Positions 14,773 through 21,335 of a DNA stretch of 43,210 nucleotides are shown here, in pieces. This DNA is from an uncultured Nitrospirota bacterium (lineage in GTDB: Bacteria > Nitrospirota > Nitrospiria > Nitrospirales > UBA8639). Below the pieces are notes generated by a model. The model was given only the letters and a program-made list of their open reading frames with translations, did no database searches and was not told the DNA's origin. The stretch is from assembly GCA_937139405.1 (NCBI GenBank), contig CAKZPV010000009.1:1-43210 (forward strand), given 5' to 3'. How positions within the stretch are numbered: position 1 is the stretch's first letter; each line of letters begins with the position of its first letter. The translations under genes and the position numbers were made by a program.

Positions 14773-16038
14773 CTATGCTTGCGCTTTCATTTTGTCTTGG
14801 CGAATCTTTTCTGAATAACTCAAGCCTCCAGGGGTGCCATCAGTAGCATTGGCTGCATCTTCTGCAGGTGCAGCAAGTGTTGCTTCAGGGTCAGCTGCAG
14901 GCATGGCCTGGAGCTCAGCGTTTTCCGCTTTCAGGTCTTTGTTCTCAGCTTCCAGGGATGCTACACGAGCTTCCAGGGCAGTTGCCCAGGCTGGCTTTTC
15001 AGTAGCTGCTGGAGCTGGTGTCTCTGCTGCAGGTTCTACTGCAGCTGCCTCAACTGCTGATGTGGCAGGAGTTGCTGGAGTAGCAGTTGCTTCAGGTTGA
15101 GCAGCTGCAGGCGTGGTGGTAGCCACGGCTTCAGGAGAAGTCGATTCCATAGTTTTTGAAGTATTGGGTTTTGATTGTGTCCGGTTTGTTACCCCAGCCA
15201 TATCGAGGGCTAGAAGCGTTGCGTCATGGAATGAACCAATTGAGTCTGCTAGGTTTAGATCTAGTGCCGGATCTGTGTAATAGACATTACCCTTGAGTGC
15301 TGATTCTTGCACGTCTCGGTGGTTCAGTACATGGGTTTTGAAATTGGCGTGAAGGGGATCCAGGCGCTCCTTCGCAAAAGCTTTAAGTTCCTTTTTAGTA
15401 GGATTTTGAAGGTGGTGCTTAAGCTTGTCAGGGCTGGTAGTTGCAGCGACATAAACATCACGTAGCTTCATATCTTCCAGCATTCCGGTGAAGTCCAGGT
15501 AGTTGTATAAAACACCTACTGAGCCAATCATGGCATTTTTACCTGAAAGCATAATATGGCTGGATCCAGAAGCCACGTAGTAGCCTAAACTGCACATGCT
15601 TTCACCCCAAAAAATGATAGGCTTCTTTTCGCTGACCTCTGCAACGGCATCGGCAAACTCTTCTCCGCCACTTACCTGTCCACCTGGAGTCGTCGTCCGG
15701 ACGACCATCGCTGGAGTTGAGCTTTGGCCAAAGGATCGTACCTGTTGGGCACGAGTAATGGATCCTGTACTACCGCAAAAGTGGTCATGTCGAAACATGG
15801 GGCCGTCGATACTCATTACTCCGAGCTTGTGCTCGCGAGTAGAATCGTCTGGGTCACGAACAATAACTTCACGGTAGCCATCTTCGAGAATCGGCTCACC
15901 GCCACCACCTAAGAAGGCAGCAAAGTCCTGTTGGCGGCCTTGAATCTGCAAAAAAGCCATTGCCGCCAATGTTCTGGCGTAAGGCAATGTTATTGCATAA
16001 GTGCCTGAGAAGGCTTCTGTAAAATGCTTGTGGTTCAC
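14773..16038 (-). CDS. Head maturation protease (S49/SppA-like) fused to a scaffold-like tail
   Basis: Residues 50-290 carry the S49 peptidase fold: LGVMSIDGPMFRHD, TTPGGQVSGG, then ESMCSLGYYVAS with probable nucleophile Ser150, and DKLKHHL with Lys205 or Lys207 as the general base, a spacing similar to SppA. Residues 310-370 are an Ala/Pro/Thr linker. Residues 355-385 form a coiled coil (LEARVASLEAENKDLKAE). The C terminus is a short basic tail. This protease-scaffold arrangement would guide capsid assembly and then cleave the scaffold. The start is GTG at 16038, fixed by the late promoter 34 bases upstream. It is upstream of the major capsid gene. Confidence 0.8.
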   Translation of the reverse strand: MNHKHFTEAFSGTYAITLPYARTLAAMAFLQIQGRQQDFAAFLGGGGEPILEDGYREVIVRDPDDSTREHKLGVMSIDGPMFRHDHFCGSTGSITRAQQVRSFGQSSTPAMVVRTTTPGGQVSGGEEFADAVAEVSEKKPIIFWGESMCSLGYYVASGSSHIMLSGKNAMIGSVGVLYNYLDFTGMLEDMKLRDVYVAATTSPDKLKHHLQNPTKKELKAFAKERLDPLHANFKTHVLNHRDVQESALKGNVYYTDPALDLNLADSIGSFHDATLLALDMAGVTNRTQSKPNTSKTMESTSPEAVATTTPAAAQPEATATPATPATSAVEAAAVEPAAETPAPAATEKPAWATALEARVASLEAENKDLKAENAELQAMPAADPEATLAAPAEDAANATDGTPGGLSYSEKIRQDKMKAQA

Positions 16039-16068
16039 GTTGGCAAAAAGCTGGAATGCCCTTCGCGT

Positions 16069-16080
16069 ACAAAGGATAGC
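16069..16080 (-). promoter_or_regulatory. Late promoter element before the protease-scaffold gene
   Basis: GCTATCCTTTG on the minus strand, starting 34 bases before the GTG start. The leader downstream has a GGCA/TGCC hairpin around ATTCCAGCTTTT and is almost identical to the leader at 24671-24712. Confidence 0.65.
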
Positions 16081-16083
16081 CCC

Positions 16084-17097
16084 CTAGGTTCGGGAGAGCG
16101 AAACTGTCGTCAGCGTGCTTATCATATTCTGATAAGTTACTGTTCCTTCAAGTTGCCAAATGGGGCGAATGATAAAGCCGCCCTGGTTGCCAGCGAAATA
16201 TTGCGCAAGGCCCATCTGGTCAAAGTACCCATCGGTGATCATGTCATTCTCCATGGCCTGGTATCCAACTAATAATCCCCTGTTCTGAGTAGGGTCATCA
16301 GCAAAGCGGCTTTCATAGGTTGGGGTATGAATAGGGTTAAAAGGATAAAGCCAGTTATAGGTTGGAACAACAGGACCGGTTCCGCCTTGCCAGGTGATTT
16401 CAACAACCGGGATCCTCGTGCCACCCAAAGGATGCCAGAAGATAAGTTTCGTGCTGAAAGCAGCAGCAGTATTGGATGATAATCCATTTGCCAGGAGCAC
16501 GGATCCTTCATCTCCAAATTTGTATAATACCGGTGCCTGGACTACCGTATTCAGACCACGGATAGGAACAGCGTTCTCATCCACATTCGGGATCTGCTCA
16601 AGTGTAGACATAGGGCAAGGTGGCGCGAGAAGCCTACCAGTAAACTTGATGTCAAGGCCATTAAAGTCGCCTGGAGCTTTGCCCCAGTCAAGCCCGCCAC
16701 CAAAACGCATGGGAGCCTCAATGCTGCCCATTAACCAGGGAAAGCCATTAGCATCTTTATACACGACCACATAGCCGCCTCTGGTAAGCTTACAGGCCTC
16801 TGCCCTGCTAAGTGAGTCGACTAGCTTTCGGCGTCCGGAGAAACGAGTGAGCCAACGAGGGCCATCAGCTGTAGTTTGCTTTGTGGATGTAACCTTGATG
16901 GTCTCTGCAGCCAAGGTATATTCTGCCATGAATACTCCTTGCTTCAGGAGCAACGGCTCTGCGATGGGATCTCCATCACAACAACAACTTGGCACAGCCA
17001 CCACATCGGAGGCACGTACCACGTAGATTTTTGGATCAAGTCCACCAACAGGAATAATGTCAGGGCATAACAGGTTGTTCAGCGCAGGAATAGCCAT
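16084..17097 (-). CDS. Virion structural protein with tail-tube-like N terminus (337 aa)
   Basis: It begins MAIPALNNLLCPDIIPVGGLDPKIYVVRASDVVAVP, then a cysteine cluster (SCCCDGD). The start resembles the gene at 13131-13628 and other Bacteroidota phage structural proteins. The remainder is beta-rich with many aromatic residues (GGYVVVYKDANGFPWLMGSIEAP, NWLYPFNPIHTPTYESRF), consistent with a virion surface, tail or head-decoration protein. No enzyme motif is visible. It has its own late promoter element 34 bases upstream and is followed 46 bases later by the protease-scaffold gene with another such element. Confidence 0.55.
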   Translation of the reverse strand: MAIPALNNLLCPDIIPVGGLDPKIYVVRASDVVAVPSCCCDGDPIAEPLLLKQGVFMAEYTLAAETIKVTSTKQTTADGPRWLTRFSGRRKLVDSLSRAEACKLTRGGYVVVYKDANGFPWLMGSIEAPMRFGGGLDWGKAPGDFNGLDIKFTGRLLAPPCPMSTLEQIPNVDENAVPIRGLNTVVQAPVLYKFGDEGSVLLANGLSSNTAAAFSTKLIFWHPLGGTRIPVVEITWQGGTGPVVPTYNWLYPFNPIHTPTYESRFADDPTQNRGLLVGYQAMENDMITDGYFDQMGLAQYFAGNQGGFIIRPIWQLEGTVTYQNMISTLTTVSLSRT

Positions 17098-17128
17098 GCG
17101 GTAAAACTGGCTGGATTATGACCCGCAT

Positions 17129-17140
17129 TGAAGGATAGCC
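17129..17140 (-). promoter_or_regulatory. Late promoter element before the gene at 16084-17097
   Basis: GGCTATCCTTCA on the minus strand, 34 bases from the ATG. The leader contains GCGG...CCGC arms around AATCCAGC, echoing the ATTCCAGC core of two other late leaders. The element begins two bases from the stop of the upstream gene (17142). Confidence 0.65.
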
Positions 17141-17141
17141 A

Positions 17142-17432
17142 CTACCGGAAGCTTGGCTTACGGACGATCAATTGCTGTTTTAGCTGGGCCATATTGGCAT
17201 CGTATGAAAGCTCGCGTAAGTCGTGATGTTTATCCATGTCCACTAGCATCAAGGATGCGAGCGGATATTGATTACGGAAGGGTTCTCCATTCGTATTACA
17301 CCACTCCACCACTGCAACTTTGGTGGTTAATTCTGTAATAGTCATGCGTGGGCCAAAACCATTAAGCTCCACGACGGATCCGATTTGGAAATCCAAGGAC
17401 TCGGGCTTGCTTGTGTTTGTTTTTTCGGGCAT
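17142..17432 (-). CDS. DUF2158 (YodC-like) small protein (96 aa)
   Basis: The core IGSVVELNGFGPRMTITELTTKVAVVEWCN followed by FRNQYPLASLMLV matches the DUF2158 pattern (GdvVxLxSGGPxMTV...VxCxW), a small beta-barrel of unknown function common in phages and their hosts. ATG 17432 gives a short polar lead-in to the conserved core. This makes a 71-base overlap with the gene at 17362-17880, which is large; a start inside the core would destroy the family motif, so the overlap is probably real. Confidence 0.65.
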   Translation of the reverse strand: MPEKTNTSKPESLDFQIGSVVELNGFGPRMTITELTTKVAVVEWCNTNGEPFRNQYPLASLMLVDMDKHHDLRELSYDANMAQLKQQLIVRKPSFR

Positions 17433-17880
17433 TGTAAAATGAATAATAGCGGTAAAGAGATTCAAACTGGCACACCTGCTCATCATCAAGATTGTAACGC
17501 TTCATGAACTCCCAGATGGCCGTCCGCCGGTTATACTTTCGGGGAAGATCGACTTCGCTTTCACGGAGTTCATTGAATGACTCCAGGCGCCCATCCACTT
17601 CGGTATAAAAGGTGTTAAAAAACTGATAGCAGTAAAAGCATCCCCTATTAAAGATGTGCTCGTGTTCATCAAAATATTTCTTTAACCGGTCCGAGGATCC
17701 TAATGAAATATTTAGCCGCTCAATTGCCACTGGTGCTGGATATAAGCGTGCATAAATATGCGTACACAAGAAGCTGACAGTCAAAGGGTGATGATGGTGA
17801 TAGCTCAAATCATAAGGGCCCGTGCCGAATTGCGCTTCAATGAAGCGTTTTATGTAACCGGTGACGGGTATTTGCTGCAT
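17362..17880 (-). CDS. Hypothetical protein (172 aa)
   Basis: Not recognised. It has unusual aromatic and histidine-rich composition: YDLSYHHHHPLTVSFLCTHIYARLY, then RGCFYCYQFFNTFYTEVDG with a C-x-x-C pair. Helical regions follow, ending in a basic tail (NARKNKHKQARVLGFPNRIRRG). The histidine run and the cysteine pair could bind metal. It begins the transcription unit directly left of the palindromic AT-rich region and overlaps the DUF2158 gene at its 3' end. Confidence 0.6.
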   Translation of the reverse strand: MQQIPVTGYIKRFIEAQFGTGPYDLSYHHHHPLTVSFLCTHIYARLYPAPVAIERLNISLGSSDRLKKYFDEHEHIFNRGCFYCYQFFNTFYTEVDGRLESFNELRESEVDLPRKYNRRTAIWEFMKRYNLDDEQVCQFESLYRYYSFYNARKNKHKQARVLGFPNRIRRGA

Positions 17881-18433
17881 GACTTATATAGTGAAAATTA
17901 CAACAAATAATGTACCATTCGCTCATTTATGTATTTTTTGTGCATTTGGTAGCCATTTTGTAAAAAAAATTACCAAAAATGGCCGCATTACTATTCTGTC
18001 CGAGTCCGAGGGTTGCATGTCTACCCTATATAGGTGTCGAAAAATCAGAGAATCAGAGATTTTTTGTATAAAAAGCTAATAATCAGGTCTTTACGCCAAA
18101 TCAAATCAGAGAAAAAAAAGAGAAAAATCAGAGATTTTTGAAAATCACCCTTATTATTCTCTTTTATAGAGAAAAATATATATAACAGATAATTGTCTTT
18201 TTCGTGCAAATGAGGCTGTTTTTTCGCCTTTTCTCGGAAAATCTCTTGTTTTCTCCATTTTTCTCGAAAAATCTCTGATTTTGTCCGAGCCTTATTTATT
18301 GATAGTCAGGGAGTTACATAAAAAAATCTCTGATTCTCTGATTTTTCAGACACATCGGGTGTCCAGAGTGAAAGCTCGGACAGAATTTTCTAACAGTGTT
18401 AAGTGTGTAATCAAACGAGATTGAGCTGAGCAC
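17881..18433. other. Gene-free AT-rich region, candidate replication origin
   Basis: No credible gene is present on either strand from 17881 to 18493. The stretch is markedly AT-rich. A 27-bp perfect inverted repeat lies at 18039-18065 and 18321-18347, extended by GTGTC/GACAC at its outer ends. Inside it are two further palindromic units, AAAAATC-AGA-GATTTTT (18123-18139) and AAAAATC-TCT-GATTTT (18266-18281). TGTCCGAG occurs at 17998 (doubled) and 18282 and inverted at 18374; GCCATTTT/AAAATGGC arms lie at 17952-17983; CCTATATAGG lies at 18025-18034. Repeated palindromes in AT-rich DNA are typical of origins or clustered operators. Confidence 0.5.
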
Positions 18434-18467
18434 AAAAAAAAGCCCCCTACCCCGTCGGGCAGGAGGC
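18434..18467 (-). terminator. Terminator after the membrane-protein gene at 18494
   Basis: Read leftward, GCCTCCTGCCC-GACG-GGGTAGGGGGC followed by eight T residues is a strong GC-rich intrinsic terminator closing the 19.45-kb cassette. Confidence 0.85.
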
Positions 18468-18493
18468 TCTCATTTTCATAAAGAACGCCGAAA

Positions 18494-19021
18494 TCAATTC
18501 TTAATATCCATCTGGGCCTGTTTATAGGCCAAGGCATATATTTTCTGAAAGGTTTTATCAGGGATGTATTCGTCCTCATGATGGCTATGCCATTCAGCTC
18601 CTAAAAGATCATCAACAGTTATCTCAGAAAGCTCGGGCCTTTCTTTAAACCGTTGAGTCAAATCCTTACGAATGATTGGTTTCCATATTAAGAGCCTCAT
18701 GGCCCTGAATGCTCGTACTGGTATCCAGAGCCATTTCCCGTTTTGGTATTTATGATACTGCCCAATGGCGTAAGGGATCAGTATCAAAGGCATTACAATT
18801 GCACAAACCGGAATCGAGAAGGCAATTATAAAATCCACGTATGTTGCTTCCATACATGCTGTAACCAGTGCTGTAGCTGCTTTGTAAATTAGGAACCCGG
18901 CGGCCCCTACTACACTCATGCTGATTAGTATCAGCGTCGTTGCCACGTTCAAAACACTATCTGTGTTTCGATGATAGACGCCTGCTGGACAAATGCAGTC
19001 GTCATATTCCTCCTGGCTCAC
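18494..19021 (-). CDS. Membrane protein (175 aa)
   Basis: A short N-terminal part with cysteines (YDDCICPAGVYHR) is followed by two hydrophobic helices, at about residues 27-52 (TLILISMSVVGAAGFLIYKAATAL) and 62-88 (FIIAFSIPVCAIVMPLILIPYAIG). A basic segment (VRAFRAMRLLIWKPIIRKDL) and a charged soluble C-terminal domain follow. The topology suggests an inner-membrane protein with a cytoplasmic tail, such as a superinfection-exclusion or other lysogenic-conversion product. It overlaps the upstream small gene by four bases and shares its promoter and terminator in a self-contained cassette. Confidence 0.65.
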   Translation of the reverse strand: MSQEEYDDCICPAGVYHRNTDSVLNVATTLILISMSVVGAAGFLIYKAATALVTACMEATYVDFIIAFSIPVCAIVMPLILIPYAIGQYHKYQNGKWLWIPVRAFRAMRLLIWKPIIRKDLTQRFKERPELSEITVDDLLGAEWHSHHEDEYIPDKTFQKIYALAYKQAQMDIKN

Positions 19022-19278
19022 TTGGTTGTGGCCTTTTGGATGGCGAAGGCCTCCAGGCTGTTGTGTACAGCAAGGAGATGGTCACTCATTTCGATCCTGT
19101 CCCCTTCTGTCCCGAAGGGGCTGGCCAGGATGGCCCTCGTGGCAGGAAGGAGTTGCTTGGCCAGGCCCAAGGCGCCGGAGCGATCGTCGCCCCACAGGTC
19201 ATCGAAATACTGAGATAAGGGATGGTCCAGATGGTTAGCATCCTGGACATGGTCAGAGTTTTGTTTTTTGTTACTCAT
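19018..19278 (-). CDS. Hypothetical protein under a structured leader (86 aa)
   Basis: Not recognised. It begins MSNKKQNSDHVQDANHLDHP and is acidic and helical (LWGDDRSGALGLAKQLLPATRAIL, MSDHLLAVHNSLEAFAIQ). No membrane segment is present. An in-frame start at 19374 would add 32 residues, but that stretch spans the leader hairpins, so ATG 19278 is chosen. The bases just before this ATG (TTTCTCCGCCAA) are copy C of the repeated leader element. A 16-codon upstream frame (19321-19271) starts in the GCAA hairpin and its stop overlaps this start. It precedes the membrane protein with a four-base overlap. Confidence 0.55.
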   Translation of the reverse strand: MSNKKQNSDHVQDANHLDHPLSQYFDDLWGDDRSGALGLAKQLLPATRAILASPFGTEGDRIEMSDHLLAVHNSLEAFAIQKATTK

Positions 19279-19442
19279 TTGGCGGAGAAAGTATATTGTT
19301 AAACAAAGAAAAAGGGGGCATTGCTGCCCTTTCTCCGCCAAAGAGTTACCCACCCGGAAGGTAGGAGACAACAAGCCCCCTCTCGGGTTTAATTAAAAAT
19401 GTAGTTGGGATTTTATCCCGGTTGAGTTCTTTGGCGGAGAAA
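19278..19442 (-). promoter_or_regulatory. 5' leader with three repeated elements forming alternative hairpins
   Basis: In transcript order (minus strand) the leader has A = TTTCTCCGCCAAAGA (19442-19428), B = its exact complement (19344-19330), and C = TTTCTCCGCCAAA (19290-19278), which runs into the ATG. B can pair with A (15 bp) or with C (13 bp), but not both. Between B and C lies GGGCA-GCAA-UGCCC followed by CCUUUUUC, a terminator-like GNRA hairpin. B:C pairing would bury the start codon, and A:B pairing would free it. The structure is inferred from sequence. Confidence 0.6.
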
Positions 19443-19448
19443 CTGATG

Positions 19449-19480
19449 TAAAAGTAGGTAGCGTGTAACAAAAAAGCAAA
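19449..19480 (-). promoter_or_regulatory. Bacteroidota-type promoter with TGTTACAC operator
   Basis: TTTG (19480-19477), 20 bases, TACTTTTA (19456-19449), with TGTTACACGC in the spacer at the same place as in the promoters at 10874 and 20115. Its -33 box lies within the stem of the preceding terminator. Transcription would begin about at leader copy A. Confidence 0.65.
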
Positions 19481-19502
19481 CCCCCAATGAAAGGGGCTTG
19501 CT
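19469..19502 (-). terminator. Terminator after the membrane-protein gene at 19578
   Basis: Read leftward, AGCAAGCCCC, a seven-base loop, GGGGGTTTGCT and then TTTTTTG form a strong intrinsic terminator. It overlaps the next promoter, a compact cassette boundary. Confidence 0.8.
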
Positions 19503-19577
19503 CTCTTTAACCATGAACAGGATCTATGAAAATCCGAACTAATGATCAGTATATGTGTACTGGATTGGAAGGAAAGC

Positions 19578-20090
19578 TTATTCTGAATCGTTTTCCTCAT
19601 CTTGCATTTTTTTTCCCAGCCATAGGGCATCCTCTGCCTCGGAAATTTCCCTCCCTCGCTTTCTCCACCTTCTTAACCCAACAATGCTTAACACCCCAAA
19701 CGATCCAATAGAAGTCCCAAAAATAACCTTAAGTGCAACGCTGTTATAAATAACATAAGCAAGGTTCAATAGAGTGAAGGAGAGGGCTAATAAAGAAAAA
19801 AAGGCATATAACACCGAAACCAGAAATGTTCGATTATTGCGTACCTCTTCATGGATAATAAACAATTGCGTCATTATTTGATTATGCTGATGGTTTTTTA
19901 TTTGTTCAGCTGCGTCCGATATTTTCGCATTTTGCAGACTGAGTTTCTCCCTTCTCGCTTCGTTCCTTTCCGCCTTCCGTTTATCAAGAAAACGCATTGC
20001 GTAATTAGCTAACAGGTTCATTGAGAATCCTACGAAAATGGCTGTAAGCCACCATGTTGGATTTGATAATGCTTCAGTAAGGTCATTCAT
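19578..20090 (-). CDS. Membrane protein with cytoplasmic coiled segment (170 aa)
   Basis: An N-terminal hydrophobic helix (about residues 13-32, WWLTAIFVGFSMNLLANYAM) is followed by a highly charged helical segment (LDKRKAERNEARREKLSL). Two more hydrophobic helices follow at about 90-112 (FLVSVLYAFFSLLALSFTLL) and 115-138, then a basic-acidic tail. It has its own promoter with the TGTAACAC operator and its own terminator, the definition of a phage moron. A membrane-based exclusion or host-modifying function is plausible, but the family is not recognised. Confidence 0.7.
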   Translation of the reverse strand: MNDLTEALSNPTWWLTAIFVGFSMNLLANYAMRFLDKRKAERNEARREKLSLQNAKISDAAEQIKNHQHNQIMTQLFIIHEEVRNNRTFLVSVLYAFFSLLALSFTLLNLAYVIYNSVALKVIFGTSIGSFGVLSIVGLRRWRKRGREISEAEDALWLGKKMQDEENDSE

Positions 20091-20114
20091 GGGTGGTTGC
20101 TTTTTTGTGTGGAA

Positions 20115-20146
20115 TAAAACTAGCGCGTGTTACACAAAAAAGCAAA
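20115..20146 (-). promoter_or_regulatory. Bacteroidota-type promoter with TGTGTAACAC operator
   Basis: TTTG (20146-20143), 20 bases, TAGTTTTA (20122-20115). The spacer sequence TGTGTAACACGCGC differs by one base from that of the early promoter at 10874, so the two very likely share a repressor. Confidence 0.7.
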
Positions 20147-20174
20147 AAGCCACTCCCCTTTTGAGGGAGTGGCT
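20144..20174 (-). terminator. Terminator after the Acb2/Tad1-domain gene
   Basis: Read leftward, AGCCACTCCC, a seven-base loop, GGGAGTGGCT and then TTTTTGC form a ten-pair stem. Its T-tract overlaps the -33 box of the next promoter. Confidence 0.85.
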
Positions 20175-20273
20175 GCCTACGAGGTTGATCGCCGCGTTTA
20201 TGTAGGCTCGTCGTCGTCAGTCCGTAATCGGGCTCTGCTTGTGAAAATGTATGAGGTTATGGAAGTTCTACTA

Positions 20274-20591
20274 TTAAGGTTTTTGGGTGTCAAGAACGCC
20301 TCGGTTCTTGCGATCGTTGGTTCGTTTGTTAAGCCACATTAGTGCTTCTTCGAGTTTTGTAATGGTACAAGCATTTTCCTTGCAGGAGAGCTTTTCTCTC
20401 TGAAGGTACTGCAGCCTGGAGATGAGCATTTCCAGGACTTCCTCATTGGTCGTTCCATTTTGGACCGTCTCATATCTGGCTTCATCATCAGCCGCTGGTT
20501 CTTTCTTTATAAACTTCAGCTGCTGCGTTGGAGCGCAATCCAAGTCAAGATTCTCGAGTTCGTAGGTGTAGCCTTCATCAATGATTTTCAT
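20274..20591 (-). CDS. Acb2/Tad1 hairpin-domain protein, putative anti-CBASS or anti-Thoeris factor
   Basis: A 105-residue protein. The first 45 residues (MKIIDEGYTYELENLD, QLKFIKKEP) form a beta-like lead-in, then GTTNEEVLEMLISRLQYLQ and CKENACTITKLEEALMWLNKRTNDRKNRGV form two helices. The second block is the signature I associate with the Acb2/Tad1 hairpin domain. Known members are phage sponges that bind cyclic oligonucleotides (Acb2, blocking CBASS) or gcADPR (Tad1, blocking Thoeris). The start at 20591 overlaps the upstream gene and fits the usual MKIIxEGYxYE beginning. The domain is recognised by pattern; which signal it binds is unknown. Confidence 0.7.
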   Translation of the reverse strand: MKIIDEGYTYELENLDLDCAPTQQLKFIKKEPAADDEARYETVQNGTTNEEVLEMLISRLQYLQREKLSCKENACTITKLEEALMWLNKRTNDRKNRGVLDTQKP

Positions 20592-20913
20592 GAGTAGGAT
20601 GTTTTTGGGTAATATTTGTTTCGACAATTTTTAATTGACCGTTGCCATATTGGCCAATCGCATATTGATCACCTGATAGGCCAAGCATTGGTATCACTGT
20701 AATGTTTTGGGTAATTGGGAGCGCAAACCCTTGTAAGGGACTGTTTTCTTTTGGATACTCAGGGGATAATTGATTTTTGAACTTTTCATAACTCTCCATT
20801 GATAGCATCACTTGAACATCACTTTTGGTTGGCATTGAAATTTCAAACCACTCCTTTTTTAATAGTGACTTTCCATCTTTCCTATAAAATGAATTAGCAG
20901 AATCGGTATCCAT
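20578..20913 (-). CDS. Hypothetical protein upstream of the Acb2-like gene (111 aa)
   Basis: Not recognised. It begins MDTDSANSFYRKDGKSLLKKEWFEISMP and has a central part KSDVQVMLSMESYEKFKNQLSPEYP and beta-like segments (FALPITQNITVIPMLGLSG). No signal or membrane segment is seen. It overlaps the Acb2-like gene by 14 bases, so the two are co-translated. A cognate role in anti-defence is possible from linkage alone. Confidence 0.6.
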   Translation of the reverse strand: MDTDSANSFYRKDGKSLLKKEWFEISMPTKSDVQVMLSMESYEKFKNQLSPEYPKENSPLQGFALPITQNITVIPMLGLSGDQYAIGQYGNGQLKIVETNITQKHPTHENH

Positions 20914-20928
20914 AAAAAGTAGCTTAAA

Positions 20929-20962
20929 ATAAAAATACCACTCCCCCGTCAGAGAGTGGCGT
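20929..20962 (-). terminator. Terminator after the portal-connector operon
   Basis: Read leftward, GCCACTCTCTGACGGGGGAGTGGT (two arms of a hairpin) is followed by ATTTTTATTTTA. The stem closes the operon that ends with the membrane protein at 20992. Confidence 0.7.
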
Positions 20963-20991
20963 TTCTAACAGAATGTCGCGGCAACCGGTGG

Positions 20992-21324
20992 TCAGCGACC
21001 GTACCGGTATGCTTTGTTTATGAAAAGAACGAAGATATAGGCTGTGATAGCTGTACCAACAAGGGAGATTCCACCCCATGGTCCGAGCCATTCGTAATCA
21101 CTGGCATTCTCTCCAGATAGGAGAAAGATGATCATCCAAAAGATGAAGGGGACGAAGATAGCCAGCACGTTGGCCAGGCCGTGATTCTCATTTACCCAGT
21201 AGTAAAACCACTTTTTAGGTTGAGCGCTTCGGTTCATGTTGCCCTGGTTGCGTTTCCGTTCAGAGATAAACAAACCAAGAGCAAGGGAAAAAATGAGTCC
21301 AAACTGGAGAAGGTCAATAATCAT
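20992..21324 (-). CDS. Membrane protein, possible holin (110 aa)
   Basis: Three hydrophobic segments are visible: residues 1-20 (MIIDLLQFGLIFSLALGLFI), about 50-70 (ANVLAIFVPFIFWMIIFLL) and about 84-104 (GISLVGTAITAYIFVLFI), with a basic loop after the first. Size and three-helix topology fit class I holins, but many small phage membrane proteins look alike. It is the last gene of the late portal operon, next to a small N-anchored coiled-coil protein, which weakly favours a lysis role. No endolysin is adjacent. Confidence 0.6.
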   Translation of the reverse strand: MIIDLLQFGLIFSLALGLFISERKRNQGNMNRSAQPKKWFYYWVNENHGLANVLAIFVPFIFWMIIFLLSGENASDYEWLGPWGGISLVGTAITAYIFVLFINKAYRYGR

Positions 21325-21335
21325 GGCATTTGATA

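Noticed and set aside
19346-19630. Open minus-strand frame of 94 codons
   Set aside because: It runs through a strong terminator, a promoter and leader element A, and overlaps the real membrane-protein gene.
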